In this document: one piece after another, positions 46,155-55,346 of the stretch | Position numbering within the stretch: position 1 is the first letter of the stretch | How the letters are laid out: every line of letters starts with the position of its first letter | Origin: Gramella jeungdoensis | Lineage (GTDB): Bacteria; Bacteroidota; Bacteroidia; Flavobacteriales; Flavobacteriaceae | DNA: 64,000 nt | Direction: 5' to 3' | Assembly: GCF_023805255.1 (NCBI RefSeq) | Contig: NZ_JAMSCK010000002.1 | Coordinates: forward strand, 724,778-788,777 | Translations under genes and position numbers: made by a program | The notes under the pieces: generated by a model | The model's input: only the letters and a program-made list of their open reading frames with translations | The model's database searches: none | What the model was told of the DNA's origin: nothing

Positions 46155-46988
46155 TTATTTTTTTAATTTTTCTTCTTCTTTTCTATACATGATCTTCGAA
46201 ATGATAATACTCACTTCATATAGTATCAATACCGGAATAGCAACAATAATCTGGCTCACTATATCTGGAGGGGTGATGATAGCTGAAAGTATCAAGACGA
46301 TAACCAGTGCATATTTTCTGTATTTCTTCAGAAAATCCGGAGTAACCAGGCCTACTTTTGTAAGGAAATAAATAACGATTGGCAACTCAAAAATAAGTCC
46401 GCTGGCCAGAACAGATGCTCTTACAAGACTAATGTAACTGCTCAGATCGAAATCATTAAAAACTGTTTCACTTACCTGATACTTACCAAGGAAATTAATG
46501 GATAAAGGTGTAACTACATAATACCCGAATAATACTCCAAGGAAAAATAATAACGAAGTGATAAAAATGAAGCCTTTTGCATACTTCCTCTCATTTGTAT
46601 GCATTGCGGGAGCTACAAATTTCCAGAATTCATAAATTACATATGGGAAAGCGATAATGAAACCCGCTGTTATCGAGGTCCATACATGTGCCGAAAACTG
46701 TCCACCCATCGTTCTACTCTGAATCCTGAAAGGCATTTCCTGGTCACAAAAACCACCATCAATTCCAAAAATTCCTGATAACCTGCATAATACCTTATAG
46801 GAAAAAAAATCACCATTAGCCGGCCCAAAAAGCAACACATCAAAGATGAAACCTTTCAGAATAAATGCAATTCCACCCGCAATTACCACTGCAAGTGTAG
46901 CCCTTATTAAATGCCATCTCAGTTCTTCAAGATGATCTAAAAATGACATTTCATTAGCCGGATCTTCCTGCGGGGCTATCTTTTCCAT
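46155..46988 (-). CDS. tatC: Twin-arginine translocase subunit TatC
   Basis: 277 aa with six predicted membrane helices. It is the receptor subunit of the Tat system for exporting folded proteins. The start FLDHLEELRWHLIRA matches the conserved TatC N-terminus (HLxELRxRL). A longer first periplasmic loop containing CRLSGIFGIDGGFCDQE (two cysteines) is seen in Bacteroidota TatC proteins. It overlaps kdsD by one base (TAATG). No tatA/B gene is adjacent. Confidence 0.95.
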   Translation of the reverse strand: MEKIAPQEDPANEMSFLDHLEELRWHLIRATLAVVIAGGIAFILKGFIFDVLLFGPANGDFFSYKVLCRLSGIFGIDGGFCDQEMPFRIQSRTMGGQFSAHVWTSITAGFIIAFPYVIYEFWKFVAPAMHTNERKYAKGFIFITSLLFFLGVLFGYYVVTPLSINFLGKYQVSETVFNDFDLSSYISLVRASVLASGLIFELPIVIYFLTKVGLVTPDFLKKYRKYALVIVLILSAIITPPDIVSQIIVAIPVLILYEVSIIISKIMYRKEEEKLKK

Positions 46989-47953
46989 TATAAAATTCCT
47001 TCTCTAATTAAATTGTGCAAGTGAACCACACCTGTGTATTTTCCATTTTTTACCGCCAGCAGCTGGGATATTTTATTTTTTTCCAAAACCTCAAGTGCTT
47101 CAACAGCAAGTTCATTGTGGTCTATGGTTTTAGGATTTTCACTCATGATATCCCTGGCTTTTAAACCTTTGATCTCAGAATGATCCTTCAGCATTCTACG
47201 AATATCTCCGTCTGTAATGATACCAACGATTTTATCATTTTCCAAAACAGCGGTAACTCCCAGCATTTTTTCAGAGATCTCGATGATCGCATTGGCAATA
47301 TCGGTATCCGGGTTTACTTTTGGTATCATGTTTTGTGAGGTAATATCGCTTACTCTTAAATAGAGTTTTTTTCCTAACGAACCTCCGGGATGATATTTTG
47401 CAAAATCCTTGCTGCTAAAACCTTTCAGGTTTAAAAGACAGATCGCGAGTGCATCTCCCATAACCATTTGTGCCGTAGTGCTTGTGGTTGGTGCGAGATT
47501 ATTAGGACAGGCTTCTTTGTCCACATGACAATTCAGAATATAATCTGCTTCTTTTCCGAGGAAAGACTCCTTATTGGCGGTCAAGGCTATAAGGGTATTA
47601 TGAAAATTTTTTATGAGAGGTACGAGAACTTTAATTTCCGGACTGTTACCGCTTTTAGAGATGCAAATTACCACATCATCCTTTTGCACGATCCCCAGAT
47701 CACCATGTATGGCATCTGCAGCATGCATAAAAATGGAAGGGGTCCCCGTTGAGTTAAGAGTAGCAACAATTTTATTGGCTATAATAGCGCTTTTTCCAAT
47801 TCCGGTGACCACAACACGACCTTTGGAACGATATATGATCTCAACCGCTTTGGTGAATTGTTCATCGATGAAATTTTCGAGGTTCGCAATTGCTTCTGCT
47901 TCGTTGGAAATTGTTTCTTTTGCAGTAGAAATGATTTGATCTCTAAGTTTCAA
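46988..47953 (-). CDS. kdsD: D-arabinose-5-phosphate isomerase (KpsF/GutQ family)
   Basis: 321 aa. It isomerises ribulose-5-phosphate to arabinose-5-phosphate, the first step to KDO for LPS. An N-terminal SIS domain (VVVTGIGKSAIIANKI, ISKSGNSPEI) is followed by two CBS domains (about 205-260 and 270-321). All are normal for the family and full length. It heads the kdsD-tatC-ahpD-like unit. A -7-like TACATTTG (- strand, 48016-48009) lies upstream but without a well-spaced -33 box. Confidence 0.93.
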   Translation of the reverse strand: MKLRDQIISTAKETISNEAEAIANLENFIDEQFTKAVEIIYRSKGRVVVTGIGKSAIIANKIVATLNSTGTPSIFMHAADAIHGDLGIVQKDDVVICISKSGNSPEIKVLVPLIKNFHNTLIALTANKESFLGKEADYILNCHVDKEACPNNLAPTTSTTAQMVMGDALAICLLNLKGFSSKDFAKYHPGGSLGKKLYLRVSDITSQNMIPKVNPDTDIANAIIEISEKMLGVTAVLENDKIVGIITDGDIRRMLKDHSEIKGLKARDIMSENPKTIDHNELAVEALEVLEKNKISQLLAVKNGKYTGVVHLHNLIREGIL

Positions 47954-47971
47954 ATTTGATTAAATTATGAA

Positions 47972-48001
47972 TTGCAGGTACTAAAGAAATATGTATATTT
48001 A
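47972..48001 (+). promoter_or_regulatory. Putative recQ promoter
   Basis: TTG (47972-47974), a 19-bp spacer and TATATTTA (47994-48001), one mismatch from TAnnTTTG. It lies 37 bp before the recQ ATG in the recQ/kdsD divergent gap. Confidence 0.4.
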
Positions 48002-48038
48002 GTTAATGCAAATGTATGTAAAATTGTAACACAATTGA

Positions 48039-50234
48039 ATGGGTTTGACCGAAATTGATTTACACAAAGAACTGAAGAGGTACTTTGGATTTAGTCAGTT
48101 TAAGGGGCTTCAGGAAGAAGTAATTACCAGCATCGTGAAAGGAAATGACACGTTTGTGGTAATGCCAACTGGCGGAGGTAAATCACTATGTTACCAGCTC
48201 CCTGCACTTATATCAGACGGTACTGCTATTGTAGTGTCGCCCCTTATCGCATTAATGAAGAATCAGGTAGATGCCATCCGTGGCATATCTTCAGAGCATG
48301 GCGTAGCTCATGTTCTCAATTCCTCTCTTAATAAAACGGAAGTTAATCAGGTGAAAAGTGATATCAGGAATGGCATCACCAAGCTCCTTTATGTTGCACC
48401 GGAATCTCTTACCAAGGAGGATTATGTAGATTTTCTCAGGAATCAGAAGATTTCCTTTCTAGCCGTGGATGAAGCTCACTGTATAAGTGAGTGGGGCCAT
48501 GATTTCAGGCCTGAATACAGAAACCTGAGGCATATTCTGAAAAGAATAGGCGACAATATCCCGGTTATTGGTTTAACGGCTACGGCTACTCCTAAAGTGC
48601 AGGAAGATATTCTCAAGAACCTTGGGATAACCGATGCTAAAACCTTTAAAGCCAGTTTTAACAGGCCAAATCTATATTATGAGGTAAGGCCCAAGACAAA
48701 GAATGTGGATGCTGATATCATTCGTTTTGTAAAGCAGAACGAAGGGAAATCGGGGATCATTTATTGCCTTAGCAGGAAGAAGGTTGAAGAGTTAGCGCAA
48801 ACCCTTCAGGTGAATGGTATAAAAGCCGTGCCTTATCATGCGGGGCTGGATGCCAAGACCAGGTCTAAACATCAGGATATGTTCCTTATGGAAGATATAG
48901 ACGTTGTTGTGGCTACAATTGCCTTCGGGATGGGAATCGACAAACCTGATGTTCGTTTTGTGATACATCATGATATACCCAAGAGCATTGAAAGTTATTA
49001 CCAGGAGACAGGTCGCGCCGGAAGGGACGGGGGAGAAGGTCATTGTCTCGCGTTCTACTCATATAAAGATATTGAGAAGCTTGAGAAATTCATGAGCGGA
49101 AAGCCTGTTGCCGAGCAGGAAATTGGCCATGCACTTTTGCAGGAAGTCGTTGCTTACGCTGAAACTTCGGTTTCAAGGAGAAAATTCATCCTTCATTATT
49201 TCGGGGAAGAATTCGATTCTGATACCGGTGAAGGAGCAAGTATGGACGATAATGTAAGCAATCCCAAAAAGCAGCATGAAGCTAAGGATGATCTGGAATT
49301 GCTCCTGAGAACAGTTGATGAAACCAATGAGTTATATAAGTCCAAGGAGATCGTTAAGACTTTAATTGGCAAATCCAATGCAGTGATCCTTTCTCATAAA
49401 ACTGATGAGCATCCATTGTTCGGGAAAGGTAGTCATAAGGACAGTAATTACTGGATGGCTTTGTCCCGGCAGGCCTTGGTGGCAGGATATCTTCGAAAGG
49501 ATATAGAAACATACGGAGTGTTGAAGCTTACTAAAAAAGGACGGGATTTTCTGAGAAACCCGGTTTCCTTTATGATGACCGAAGATCACATTTATGATGC
49601 TTCTACTGAAGAAGCGGTTACTGCTAATAGAGGAGGAGCTTCCGTAGATGCTCAATTAGTGAAAATGCTTAAAGAGCTTCGTAAGAAGGTAGCTAAGAAA
49701 AAAGACCTTCCTCCATTCGTGATCTTTCAGGATCCTTCGCTTGAAGATATGGCTCTTAAATATCCTATTACACTTGATGAACTCGGTAATATTCATGGAG
49801 TGGGAGAAGGAAAGGCGAAGAAATACGGAAAGGAATTTGTCGAGCTTATTTCGAGGTATGTAGAGGATAATGATATTTCAAGACCTGATGATTTTGTGGT
49901 AAAATCAACTGGAGCTAACAGTTCTTTAAAACTTTACATTATTCAAAATATTGATAGAAAATTGCCGCTTCCAGATATCGCTTCTGCCAAGGGTATGGAA
50001 ATGACCGAATTTATTAAAGAAATGGAAGCTATTGTTTATAGCGGAACCAAGTTGAATATTGATTACTGGCTGGATGATATTCTTGATGAAGATCAGCAGG
50101 AAGAGATACATGAGTATTTTCTGGAAGCAGAGACTGATAAGATTGATGAGGCTATGGAGGAATTTGATGGGGAATATGATGATGAAGAATTGCGTCTCTA
50201 TAGAATTAAATTCATAAGTCAGGTTGCAAATTAA
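48039..50234 (+). CDS. recQ: ATP-dependent DNA helicase RecQ, zinc-site-less variant
   Basis: 731 aa 3'-5' helicase. Walker A is MPTGGGKS (42-49), DEAH is at 144-147, and the GRAGRDG motif VI is present. An HRDC domain (about 550-625) and an acidic C-terminal extension follow. The zinc-binding loop of the RQC region normally holds four cysteines; here the stretch after RRKFILHYFGEEF reads DTGEGASMDDNVSNP with none, and the first ligand position (TSVSRRK) is Ser. Helicase function is still expected. Confidence 0.94.
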   Translation: MGLTEIDLHKELKRYFGFSQFKGLQEEVITSIVKGNDTFVVMPTGGGKSLCYQLPALISDGTAIVVSPLIALMKNQVDAIRGISSEHGVAHVLNSSLNKTEVNQVKSDIRNGITKLLYVAPESLTKEDYVDFLRNQKISFLAVDEAHCISEWGHDFRPEYRNLRHILKRIGDNIPVIGLTATATPKVQEDILKNLGITDAKTFKASFNRPNLYYEVRPKTKNVDADIIRFVKQNEGKSGIIYCLSRKKVEELAQTLQVNGIKAVPYHAGLDAKTRSKHQDMFLMEDIDVVVATIAFGMGIDKPDVRFVIHHDIPKSIESYYQETGRAGRDGGEGHCLAFYSYKDIEKLEKFMSGKPVAEQEIGHALLQEVVAYAETSVSRRKFILHYFGEEFDSDTGEGASMDDNVSNPKKQHEAKDDLELLLRTVDETNELYKSKEIVKTLIGKSNAVILSHKTDEHPLFGKGSHKDSNYWMALSRQALVAGYLRKDIETYGVLKLTKKGRDFLRNPVSFMMTEDHIYDASTEEAVTANRGGASVDAQLVKMLKELRKKVAKKKDLPPFVIFQDPSLEDMALKYPITLDELGNIHGVGEGKAKKYGKEFVELISRYVEDNDISRPDDFVVKSTGANSSLKLYIIQNIDRKLPLPDIASAKGMEMTEFIKEMEAIVYSGTKLNIDYWLDDILDEDQQEEIHEYFLEAETDKIDEAMEEFDGEYDDEELRLYRIKFISQVAN

Positions 50235-50257
50235 GACTAGAACAACATTTATAAATT

Positions 50258-50288
50258 AAAAAAAGCCCGGCATCCCCGGGCTTTTTTT
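50258..50288. terminator. Bidirectional Rho-independent terminator
   Basis: GCCCGG/CCGGGC stem (50265-50270 and 50276-50281) flanked by an A-run on the left and a T-run on the right. It sits between convergent recQ and the beta-barrel gene and can end both transcripts. Confidence 0.9.
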
Positions 50289-50304
50289 AATAATAAAATA
50301 TTTT

Positions 50305-50907
50305 TTATAGACTATAAGATAAACTTAATATCCACTGTGAAGGTCTGGAATCGATTTTAAATCCTGAATCTGTAGCAATTTCTCCTCCCTGGGCAAAGTT
50401 GTCCTGAAACGAACCTTCATGTCTAAGGTCAAATCCTAATCTTCCGAGGTCTATACCGGCTCCAAGCTGATAGCCTACTGTGATATCCCTCTCAACGTCT
50501 TCAATTTCATAACCCGCATCTTCAATCTCGTTTTTCAGAACATATTGAAAGGATGGGCCAGCCTTGATGTTCAAAGGTCCTAGCACGTTAATTCCTAAAA
50601 GTACAGGGGCATCGATTTTGCTTAGTTTATAATCAAAATCTGAATATTCGGTGTTCAATTCAGTATACATCAGTTCTGGCTGGAGAAAGATTCCGACTAT
50701 TTCGAATTGCGCAAAAAGCCCGGCATGGAAACCGGTTTTGTTTTCCCCGTCCTCGAATGAGGAAGTAAAATCTCCGGAAACATCACTAAATGATTCATAT
50801 TCACCCGTAGCTCCATAATTTAAGCCTCCTTTTATACCAAACTCTGCAGTTTGAGCAGACATGCTAAAGCCAGTAAAAATAAGGGCTATCAACATTAACT
50901 TTTTCAT
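50305..50907 (-). CDS. Outer-membrane beta-barrel protein (porin/PorT-like family)
   Basis: 200 aa. It has a clear signal peptide (MKKLMLIALIFTGFSMSAQ, cleavage near 19) and then alternating beta strands beginning EFGIKGGLNYG and ending in the aromatic-terminal strand WILSLSYSL, as in small eight-stranded OM barrels of Bacteroidota. It has its own terminator and a strong terminator upstream, so it is monocistronic. Its transport or structural role is unknown. Confidence 0.85.
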   Translation of the reverse strand: MKKLMLIALIFTGFSMSAQTAEFGIKGGLNYGATGEYESFSDVSGDFTSSFEDGENKTGFHAGLFAQFEIVGIFLQPELMYTELNTEYSDFDYKLSKIDAPVLLGINVLGPLNIKAGPSFQYVLKNEIEDAGYEIEDVERDITVGYQLGAGIDLGRLGFDLRHEGSFQDNFAQGGEIATDSGFKIDSRPSQWILSLSYSL

Positions 50908-50969
50908 ATTGTTCTGTTTTATTGTTAGGCTAATATAACGTTGATATTTTTTACTTATTTCTGTTTAAC

Positions 50970-51004
50970 AAAAAAATAGCCTTTCAGCAATAAAGCTGAA
51001 AGGC
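50970..51004 (-). terminator. Rho-independent terminator of the transketolase operon
   Basis: On the - strand a 10-bp perfect stem (GCCTTTCAGC/GCTGAAAGGC, 51004-50995 and 50988-50979) with a 6-base loop is followed by a T-rich run. It lies 25 bp after the transketolase C-subunit stop. Confidence 0.92.
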
Positions 51005-51028
51005 CTTTAAATATAAGTAATAGAGTTC

Positions 51029-51982
51029 TTATTTTCTTTTTAGAACTTTTTCTGTAGCCTTTACGATGGCAGCGGCATTTAAACCATATTTATCCATCAA
51101 CTGTGCAGGAGTTCCACTTTCACCAAAAGTATCCTGAGTAGCTACAAATTCCTGAGGCGCAGGGAAGTTTTCAGCCAGTGTTCTGGCAACGCTTTCTCCC
51201 AATCCGCCAAGGAAATTATGCTCTTCGGCTGTTACCACACATCCTGTTTTCTTTACAGATTTTATAATGGCTTCTTCATCAAGAGGCTTGATGGTGTGAA
51301 TGTTTATCACTTCAGCACTTATGCCTTTTTCATTAAGCTCTACGGCTGCCTGGATAGCTTCCCAAACCAAATGACCTGTAGCGATAATTGTAACATCGCT
51401 TCCTTCATAAAGCTGAACTGCTTTTCCAATTTCAAACTTCTGATCTTCAGGAGTGAAGTTAGCAACTTTTGGCCTTCCGAATCTTAGGTATACAGGTCCG
51501 TCATGTTCTGCAATTGCAAGAGTTGCGGCTTTGGTCTGATTGAAGTCACAGGTGTTGATAACCGTCATTCCCGGTAACATCTTCATAAGGCCAATGTCTT
51601 CCAGGATCTGGTGAGTAGCACCATCTTCCCCAAGAGTAACTCCTGAGTGAGATGCGCATATTTTTACATTTTTACCGGAATATGCAATGCTCTGGCGTAT
51701 CTGGTCATATACCCTCCCGGTAGAAAAATTAGCGAAAGTTCCTGTGAATGGAATTTTTCCTCCAATGGTAAGACCGGCAGCTATTCCCATCATGTTAGCT
51801 TCGGCGATTCCAACCTGGAAAAATCGTTCAGGGTTTTCTTTTATAAAATTATCCATTTTCAGGGAGCCTACAAGGTCTGCGCATAAGGCAACAACATTAG
51901 GGTTAGTTCTTCCTAATTCAGTAAGACCTTCTCCAAATCCTGATCTTGTGTCTTTACTTCCTGAATTCTTATATTCTTTCAT
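51029..51982 (-). CDS. Transketolase, C-terminal subunit
   Basis: 317 aa from ATG 51982; a start at 52057 would overlap the N-terminal subunit and adds a non-conserved leader. It carries the pyrimidine-binding and C-terminal domains of transketolase (RFFQVGIAEANMMGIAAGL, CASHSGVTLGEDGATHQ, LRFGRPKV). It works with the N-terminal subunit encoded just upstream to move two-carbon units in the pentose phosphate pathway. Split transketolases are common in Bacteroidota and archaea. Confidence 0.93.
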   Translation of the reverse strand: MKEYKNSGSKDTRSGFGEGLTELGRTNPNVVALCADLVGSLKMDNFIKENPERFFQVGIAEANMMGIAAGLTIGGKIPFTGTFANFSTGRVYDQIRQSIAYSGKNVKICASHSGVTLGEDGATHQILEDIGLMKMLPGMTVINTCDFNQTKAATLAIAEHDGPVYLRFGRPKVANFTPEDQKFEIGKAVQLYEGSDVTIIATGHLVWEAIQAAVELNEKGISAEVINIHTIKPLDEEAIIKSVKKTGCVVTAEEHNFLGGLGESVARTLAENFPAPQEFVATQDTFGESGTPAQLMDKYGLNAAAIVKATEKVLKRK

Positions 51983-52016
51983 TGTGTTTTTAATTTGAAG
52001 TGAGAAATTGAAGAGA

Positions 52017-52862
52017 TTAGTAGTCTCCGATGGTTTCCGGGTTTTGTGATAGGGCATTTTCTAACTGCTCATCGTTTGGTGCCTTTCCATGCCACGCGTG
52101 GGTGTGCATCATAAAGTCTACTCCGTGACCCATAACCGTATGCATAAGAACACATACCGGTCTGCCTTTTCCGGTACGGGATTTAGCTTCTTTCAATCCG
52201 TCGATGACCTGTTGCAGATCATTTCCGTCTTCAATTTCCATAACATCCCAGCCAAATGCTTCGAATTTTGCTCTCAGATTACCCATAGGCAAAACGGTTT
52301 CTGTGCTTCCGTCTATCTGTTGCCCGTTAAGGTCTATTGTAGAGATCAGATTGTCTACGTTATTACCCGCAGCATACATGATCGCTTCCCAGTTCTGGCC
52401 TTCCTGAAGTTCGCCATCACCGTGAAGAGAATAAACAATGTGCTTATCATTGTTCAGTTTTTTAGCCTGGGCCGCACCAATTGCAACACTCATTCCCTGT
52501 CCTAAAGAACCTGAAGCGATCCTTACACCTGGTAAACCTTCATGAGTGGTTGGGTGCCCCTGAAGACGCGAATCTATAAGCCTGAAAGTATTGAGTTCAT
52601 CTACAGGGAAATATCCGGTACGGGCAAGAACGCTATAATATACTGGTGAAATATGTCCGTTAGAAAGGAAGAAAAGGTCTTCATTTTTTCCGTCCATTGT
52701 AAAATCGGTGTTATGGTCCATAACAACTTTATAGAGAGCTGTGAAAAATTCGGTACAGCCTAAAGATCCTCCCGGGTGACCGGAATTCACCTTATGAACC
52801 TGCCTTAAAATATCCCTGCGAACCTGGGTAGCAAAATCTTGTAATTCGTTGATGTCTGGCAT
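52017..52862 (-). CDS. Transketolase, N-terminal subunit
   Basis: 281 aa. It holds the thiamine diphosphate-binding domain: HPGGSLGCTEF, GSLGQGMSVAIGAA and HGDGELQEGQNWEA with the downstream Asn of the GDG-N metal/TPP motif (IDLNGQQIDG). It forms the active enzyme with the C-terminal subunit 34 bp downstream. A textbook promoter lies directly upstream. Confidence 0.94.
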   Translation of the reverse strand: MPDINELQDFATQVRRDILRQVHKVNSGHPGGSLGCTEFFTALYKVVMDHNTDFTMDGKNEDLFFLSNGHISPVYYSVLARTGYFPVDELNTFRLIDSRLQGHPTTHEGLPGVRIASGSLGQGMSVAIGAAQAKKLNNDKHIVYSLHGDGELQEGQNWEAIMYAAGNNVDNLISTIDLNGQQIDGSTETVLPMGNLRAKFEAFGWDVMEIEDGNDLQQVIDGLKEAKSRTGKGRPVCVLMHTVMGHGVDFMMHTHAWHGKAPNDEQLENALSQNPETIGDY

Positions 52863-52889
52863 TTTAAATTGTGTTGTTTTTTAAAAGGC

Positions 52890-52920
52890 CAAAAATAACT
52901 CTTTTAAAAGCTTTGACAAA
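52890..52920 (-). promoter_or_regulatory. Promoter of the split transketolase operon
   Basis: On the - strand TTTG (52920-52917), a 19-bp spacer and TATTTTTG (52897-52890) match the Bacteroidota housekeeping promoter TTTG-N19-TAnnTTTG exactly. It is 28 bp before the start codon. Confidence 0.75.
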
Positions 52921-53006
52921 GTAAGAATACATCAGTTATTAACTTTTTAGGTAAAATACTAACAAGGCTTCCTTATATTATGACTTCCATTTGAGTTTTA
53001 GTTGAG

Positions 53007-53014
53007 TATCTTTG
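53007..53014 (+). promoter_or_regulatory. -7 element upstream of tgt
   Basis: TATCTTTG fits TAnnTTTG and lies 19 bp before the tgt ATG. No well-spaced -33 TTG is seen (a TTTG lies only 13 bp upstream). Confidence 0.5.
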
Positions 53015-53032
53015 CACCGATTAAATTGAACT

Positions 53033-54163
53033 ATGAAATTTGAACATATAACTACCGACCCCGGTAGTAAAGCCCGAGCGGGAACTATAACTACCGATCA
53101 TGGAGAAATAGAGACTCCTATTTTTATGCCGGTTGGCACGGTTGGATCGGTTAAGGGAGTGCATCAGCGCGAGCTTAAAAATGATATAAATCCTGATATA
53201 ATTTTAGGGAACACCTATCATCTATACTTAAGGCCTCAGACCGATATTCTTAAAAAAGCAGGTGGTCTTCATAAATTTATGAATTGGGACCGTAATATAC
53301 TTACCGATAGTGGAGGCTACCAGGTCTACTCACTTTCAGAAAGAAGAAAAATCAAGGAAGAGGGGGTGAAATTCAAGTCACATATTGATGGTTCGTATCA
53401 CACTTTTACCCCCGAAAATGTCATGGAGATACAGCGAGCGATTGGCGCGGATATCATAATGGCTTTTGACGAGTGTACTCCTTATCCCTGTGATTATAAT
53501 TATGCTAAGCGTTCCATGCATATGACGCATCGCTGGCTGGACAGGTGTATTAATCACTTGGAAAAGACTCCCGAAATTTATGATTATAAGCAAACCCTTT
53601 TTCCAATTGTTCAGGGAAGTACTTATAAAGATTTAAGAAGACAGAGTGCTGAATATATTGCTAATGCAGGAGCTGAAGGAAATGCGATTGGCGGATTGTC
53701 GGTTGGTGAACCGGCTGAAGAAATGTACGCTATGACCGAGGTGGTTACCGAAATTCTTCCTGAAGATAAACCGCGTTACCTTATGGGTGTTGGAACGCCA
53801 ATCAATATTCTCGAAAATATAGCGTTAGGAATAGATATGTTCGATTGCGTAATGCCTACCCGGAATGGAAGGAATGGAATGTTGTTCACCTCTCACGGAA
53901 CCATCAATATCAAGAACAAGAAGTGGGAAGCCGATTTTTCTCCGATAGATGAAGAAGGAATAAGTTTTGTGGATTCGCAATATTCAAAGGCATATGTGAG
54001 ACATTTGTTTTCAGTAAATGAAATGCTAGGCAGGCAAATTGCCAGTATCCATAACCTGGGATTCTACCTGTGGTTGGTAAGAGAGGCGAGAAAGCATATC
54101 TTAGCCGGAGATTTTACCTCATGGAAGAACAAAATGGTAAAACAAATGGATAAACGACTTTAA
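53033..54163 (+). CDS. tgt: Queuine/preQ1 tRNA-guanine transglycosylase, zinc-ligand-less variant
   Basis: 376 aa. It exchanges guanine 34 of tRNAs with GUN anticodons for preQ1 or queuine. Active-site blocks are present: LTDSGGYQV, AFDECTPYP, GGLSVGEP and the nucleophile region FDCVMPTRNGRNG. The structural zinc site, normally CxCxxC plus a late His, is changed: the stretch SPIDEEGISFVDSQYSKAYVRH has Gly, Ser and Asp at the three Cys positions, while the His in SIHNLGFY remains. The permease gene follows 9 bp downstream, a pairing common in Bacteroidota. Confidence 0.93.
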   Translation: MKFEHITTDPGSKARAGTITTDHGEIETPIFMPVGTVGSVKGVHQRELKNDINPDIILGNTYHLYLRPQTDILKKAGGLHKFMNWDRNILTDSGGYQVYSLSERRKIKEEGVKFKSHIDGSYHTFTPENVMEIQRAIGADIIMAFDECTPYPCDYNYAKRSMHMTHRWLDRCINHLEKTPEIYDYKQTLFPIVQGSTYKDLRRQSAEYIANAGAEGNAIGGLSVGEPAEEMYAMTEVVTEILPEDKPRYLMGVGTPINILENIALGIDMFDCVMPTRNGRNGMLFTSHGTINIKNKKWEADFSPIDEEGISFVDSQYSKAYVRHLFSVNEMLGRQIASIHNLGFYLWLVREARKHILAGDFTSWKNKMVKQMDKRL

Positions 54164-54172
54164 TCTGGAGAA

Positions 54173-55249
54173 TTGAAGATTCTTGACTGGTACATACTCA
54201 AGCGATATTTGGGAACCTTCATTATGATGCTGGTTCTTTTTATTCCTATTGGAATTACCGTGAACCTTGCTGAAAAGATAGATAAGATCCTGGAGAACGA
54301 AGTTCCGTTTATCGAGGTGGTTTATTATTATGTAGATTTTACCGTTTATTTTGCCAATCTCTTATTTCCTATTTTCCTTTTTCTTTCAGTGATCTGGTTC
54401 ACTTCCAAACTGGCTATGAATACGGAGATCGTCGCCTTTTTAAGTAGTGGAGTTTCTTTTTATCGCTTCTTAAGGCCTTACCTGGTTGGAGCTACCATCG
54501 TTTGTATAGGTGCGCTAATTTTAGCGATGTACCTGGCACCTCAGGCCAGTAAGGGATTTAATGAATTCAAATACCAGTATCTGAAGCGGGGAGCTCAAAC
54601 ACAGGAAACCAATGATGTTTACAGGCAGGTAAATGACAACGAATATATTTATGCCAGCCATTTCCAGCCAAAATCGAAATCGGCCAGAAATTTCACCCTG
54701 GAGCATTTTGAAGGAAATGAACTGAAATTCAAGATCAGTGCCTCCAATCTGCGATACAATGAAGAGGATAGTACCTACCAGTTAACCCGTGTAAACAAAA
54801 GAATAGTACTAAATGAGAGGGATAGCCTTCTAACCATGCGTACCCTGGACACTATCCTTCCTTTTGAATTTGATGAGCTTACTCCGGAATCATACATAGC
54901 CGAAACTTTAAATTATACCGAGTTAAACGACTTTATTGAAAAGGAAAGGCGGCGTGGTTCAGGGAATATTAATCGTTATCTTGTAGTAGCTTATAAGAGA
55001 TGGAGTATTCCAATTTCTGCTTTCATACTTACCATTATCGCAGTGGCGGTAGCTTCATTTAAAAGAAGAGGTGGTATGGGAGTGAATCTTGCTGTTGGTA
55101 TCACCCTGGCATTTATCTTTATTTTCTTTGATAAGGTCTTTGGAACTATGGCAGAGCAATCTACCTTTTCACCTTTAATCGCAGTTTGGTTTCCCAATGT
55201 GGTTTTTGGAGTTCTGGCGGTGATCCTGCTCTACCATGCAAAGCGATAA
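54173..55249 (+). CDS. LptF/LptG family permease (YjgP/YjgQ)
   Basis: 358 aa from TTG 54173. It has three N-terminal and three C-terminal membrane helices around a beta-rich periplasmic domain, the LptF/LptG plan. The start KILDWYILKRYLGTF is the conserved family N-terminus, and the final helices (ISAFILTIIAVAVASF and later) also fit. It would carry LPS from the inner membrane with LptB (44179). It cannot be told with certainty whether this is LptF or LptG. Confidence 0.9.
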   Translation: MKILDWYILKRYLGTFIMMLVLFIPIGITVNLAEKIDKILENEVPFIEVVYYYVDFTVYFANLLFPIFLFLSVIWFTSKLAMNTEIVAFLSSGVSFYRFLRPYLVGATIVCIGALILAMYLAPQASKGFNEFKYQYLKRGAQTQETNDVYRQVNDNEYIYASHFQPKSKSARNFTLEHFEGNELKFKISASNLRYNEEDSTYQLTRVNKRIVLNERDSLLTMRTLDTILPFEFDELTPESYIAETLNYTELNDFIEKERRRGSGNINRYLVVAYKRWSIPISAFILTIIAVAVASFKRRGGMGVNLAVGITLAFIFIFFDKVFGTMAEQSTFSPLIAVWFPNVVFGVLAVILLYHAKR

Positions 55250-55307
55250 TTACCAAATTCCTATAAAATTTAAAGCTTTTGCGGGAATTCTATCCTTTCA
55301 AAGTTCT

Positions 55308-55315
55308 TATATTTG
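55308..55315 (+). promoter_or_regulatory. -7 element upstream of accA
   Basis: TATATTTG fits TAnnTTTG and lies 31 bp before the accA ATG. The nearest TTTG (55278-55281) is 26 bp upstream, longer than the usual spacer. Confidence 0.5.
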
Positions 55316-55346
55316 TAAGCTATAAAAAATAAATACCATAACCCGT

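Noticed and set aside
52089..52505. 138-codon open frame antisense to the transketolase N-subunit
   Set aside because: It is a shadow frame; the - strand carries unmistakable transketolase motifs through the same bases.
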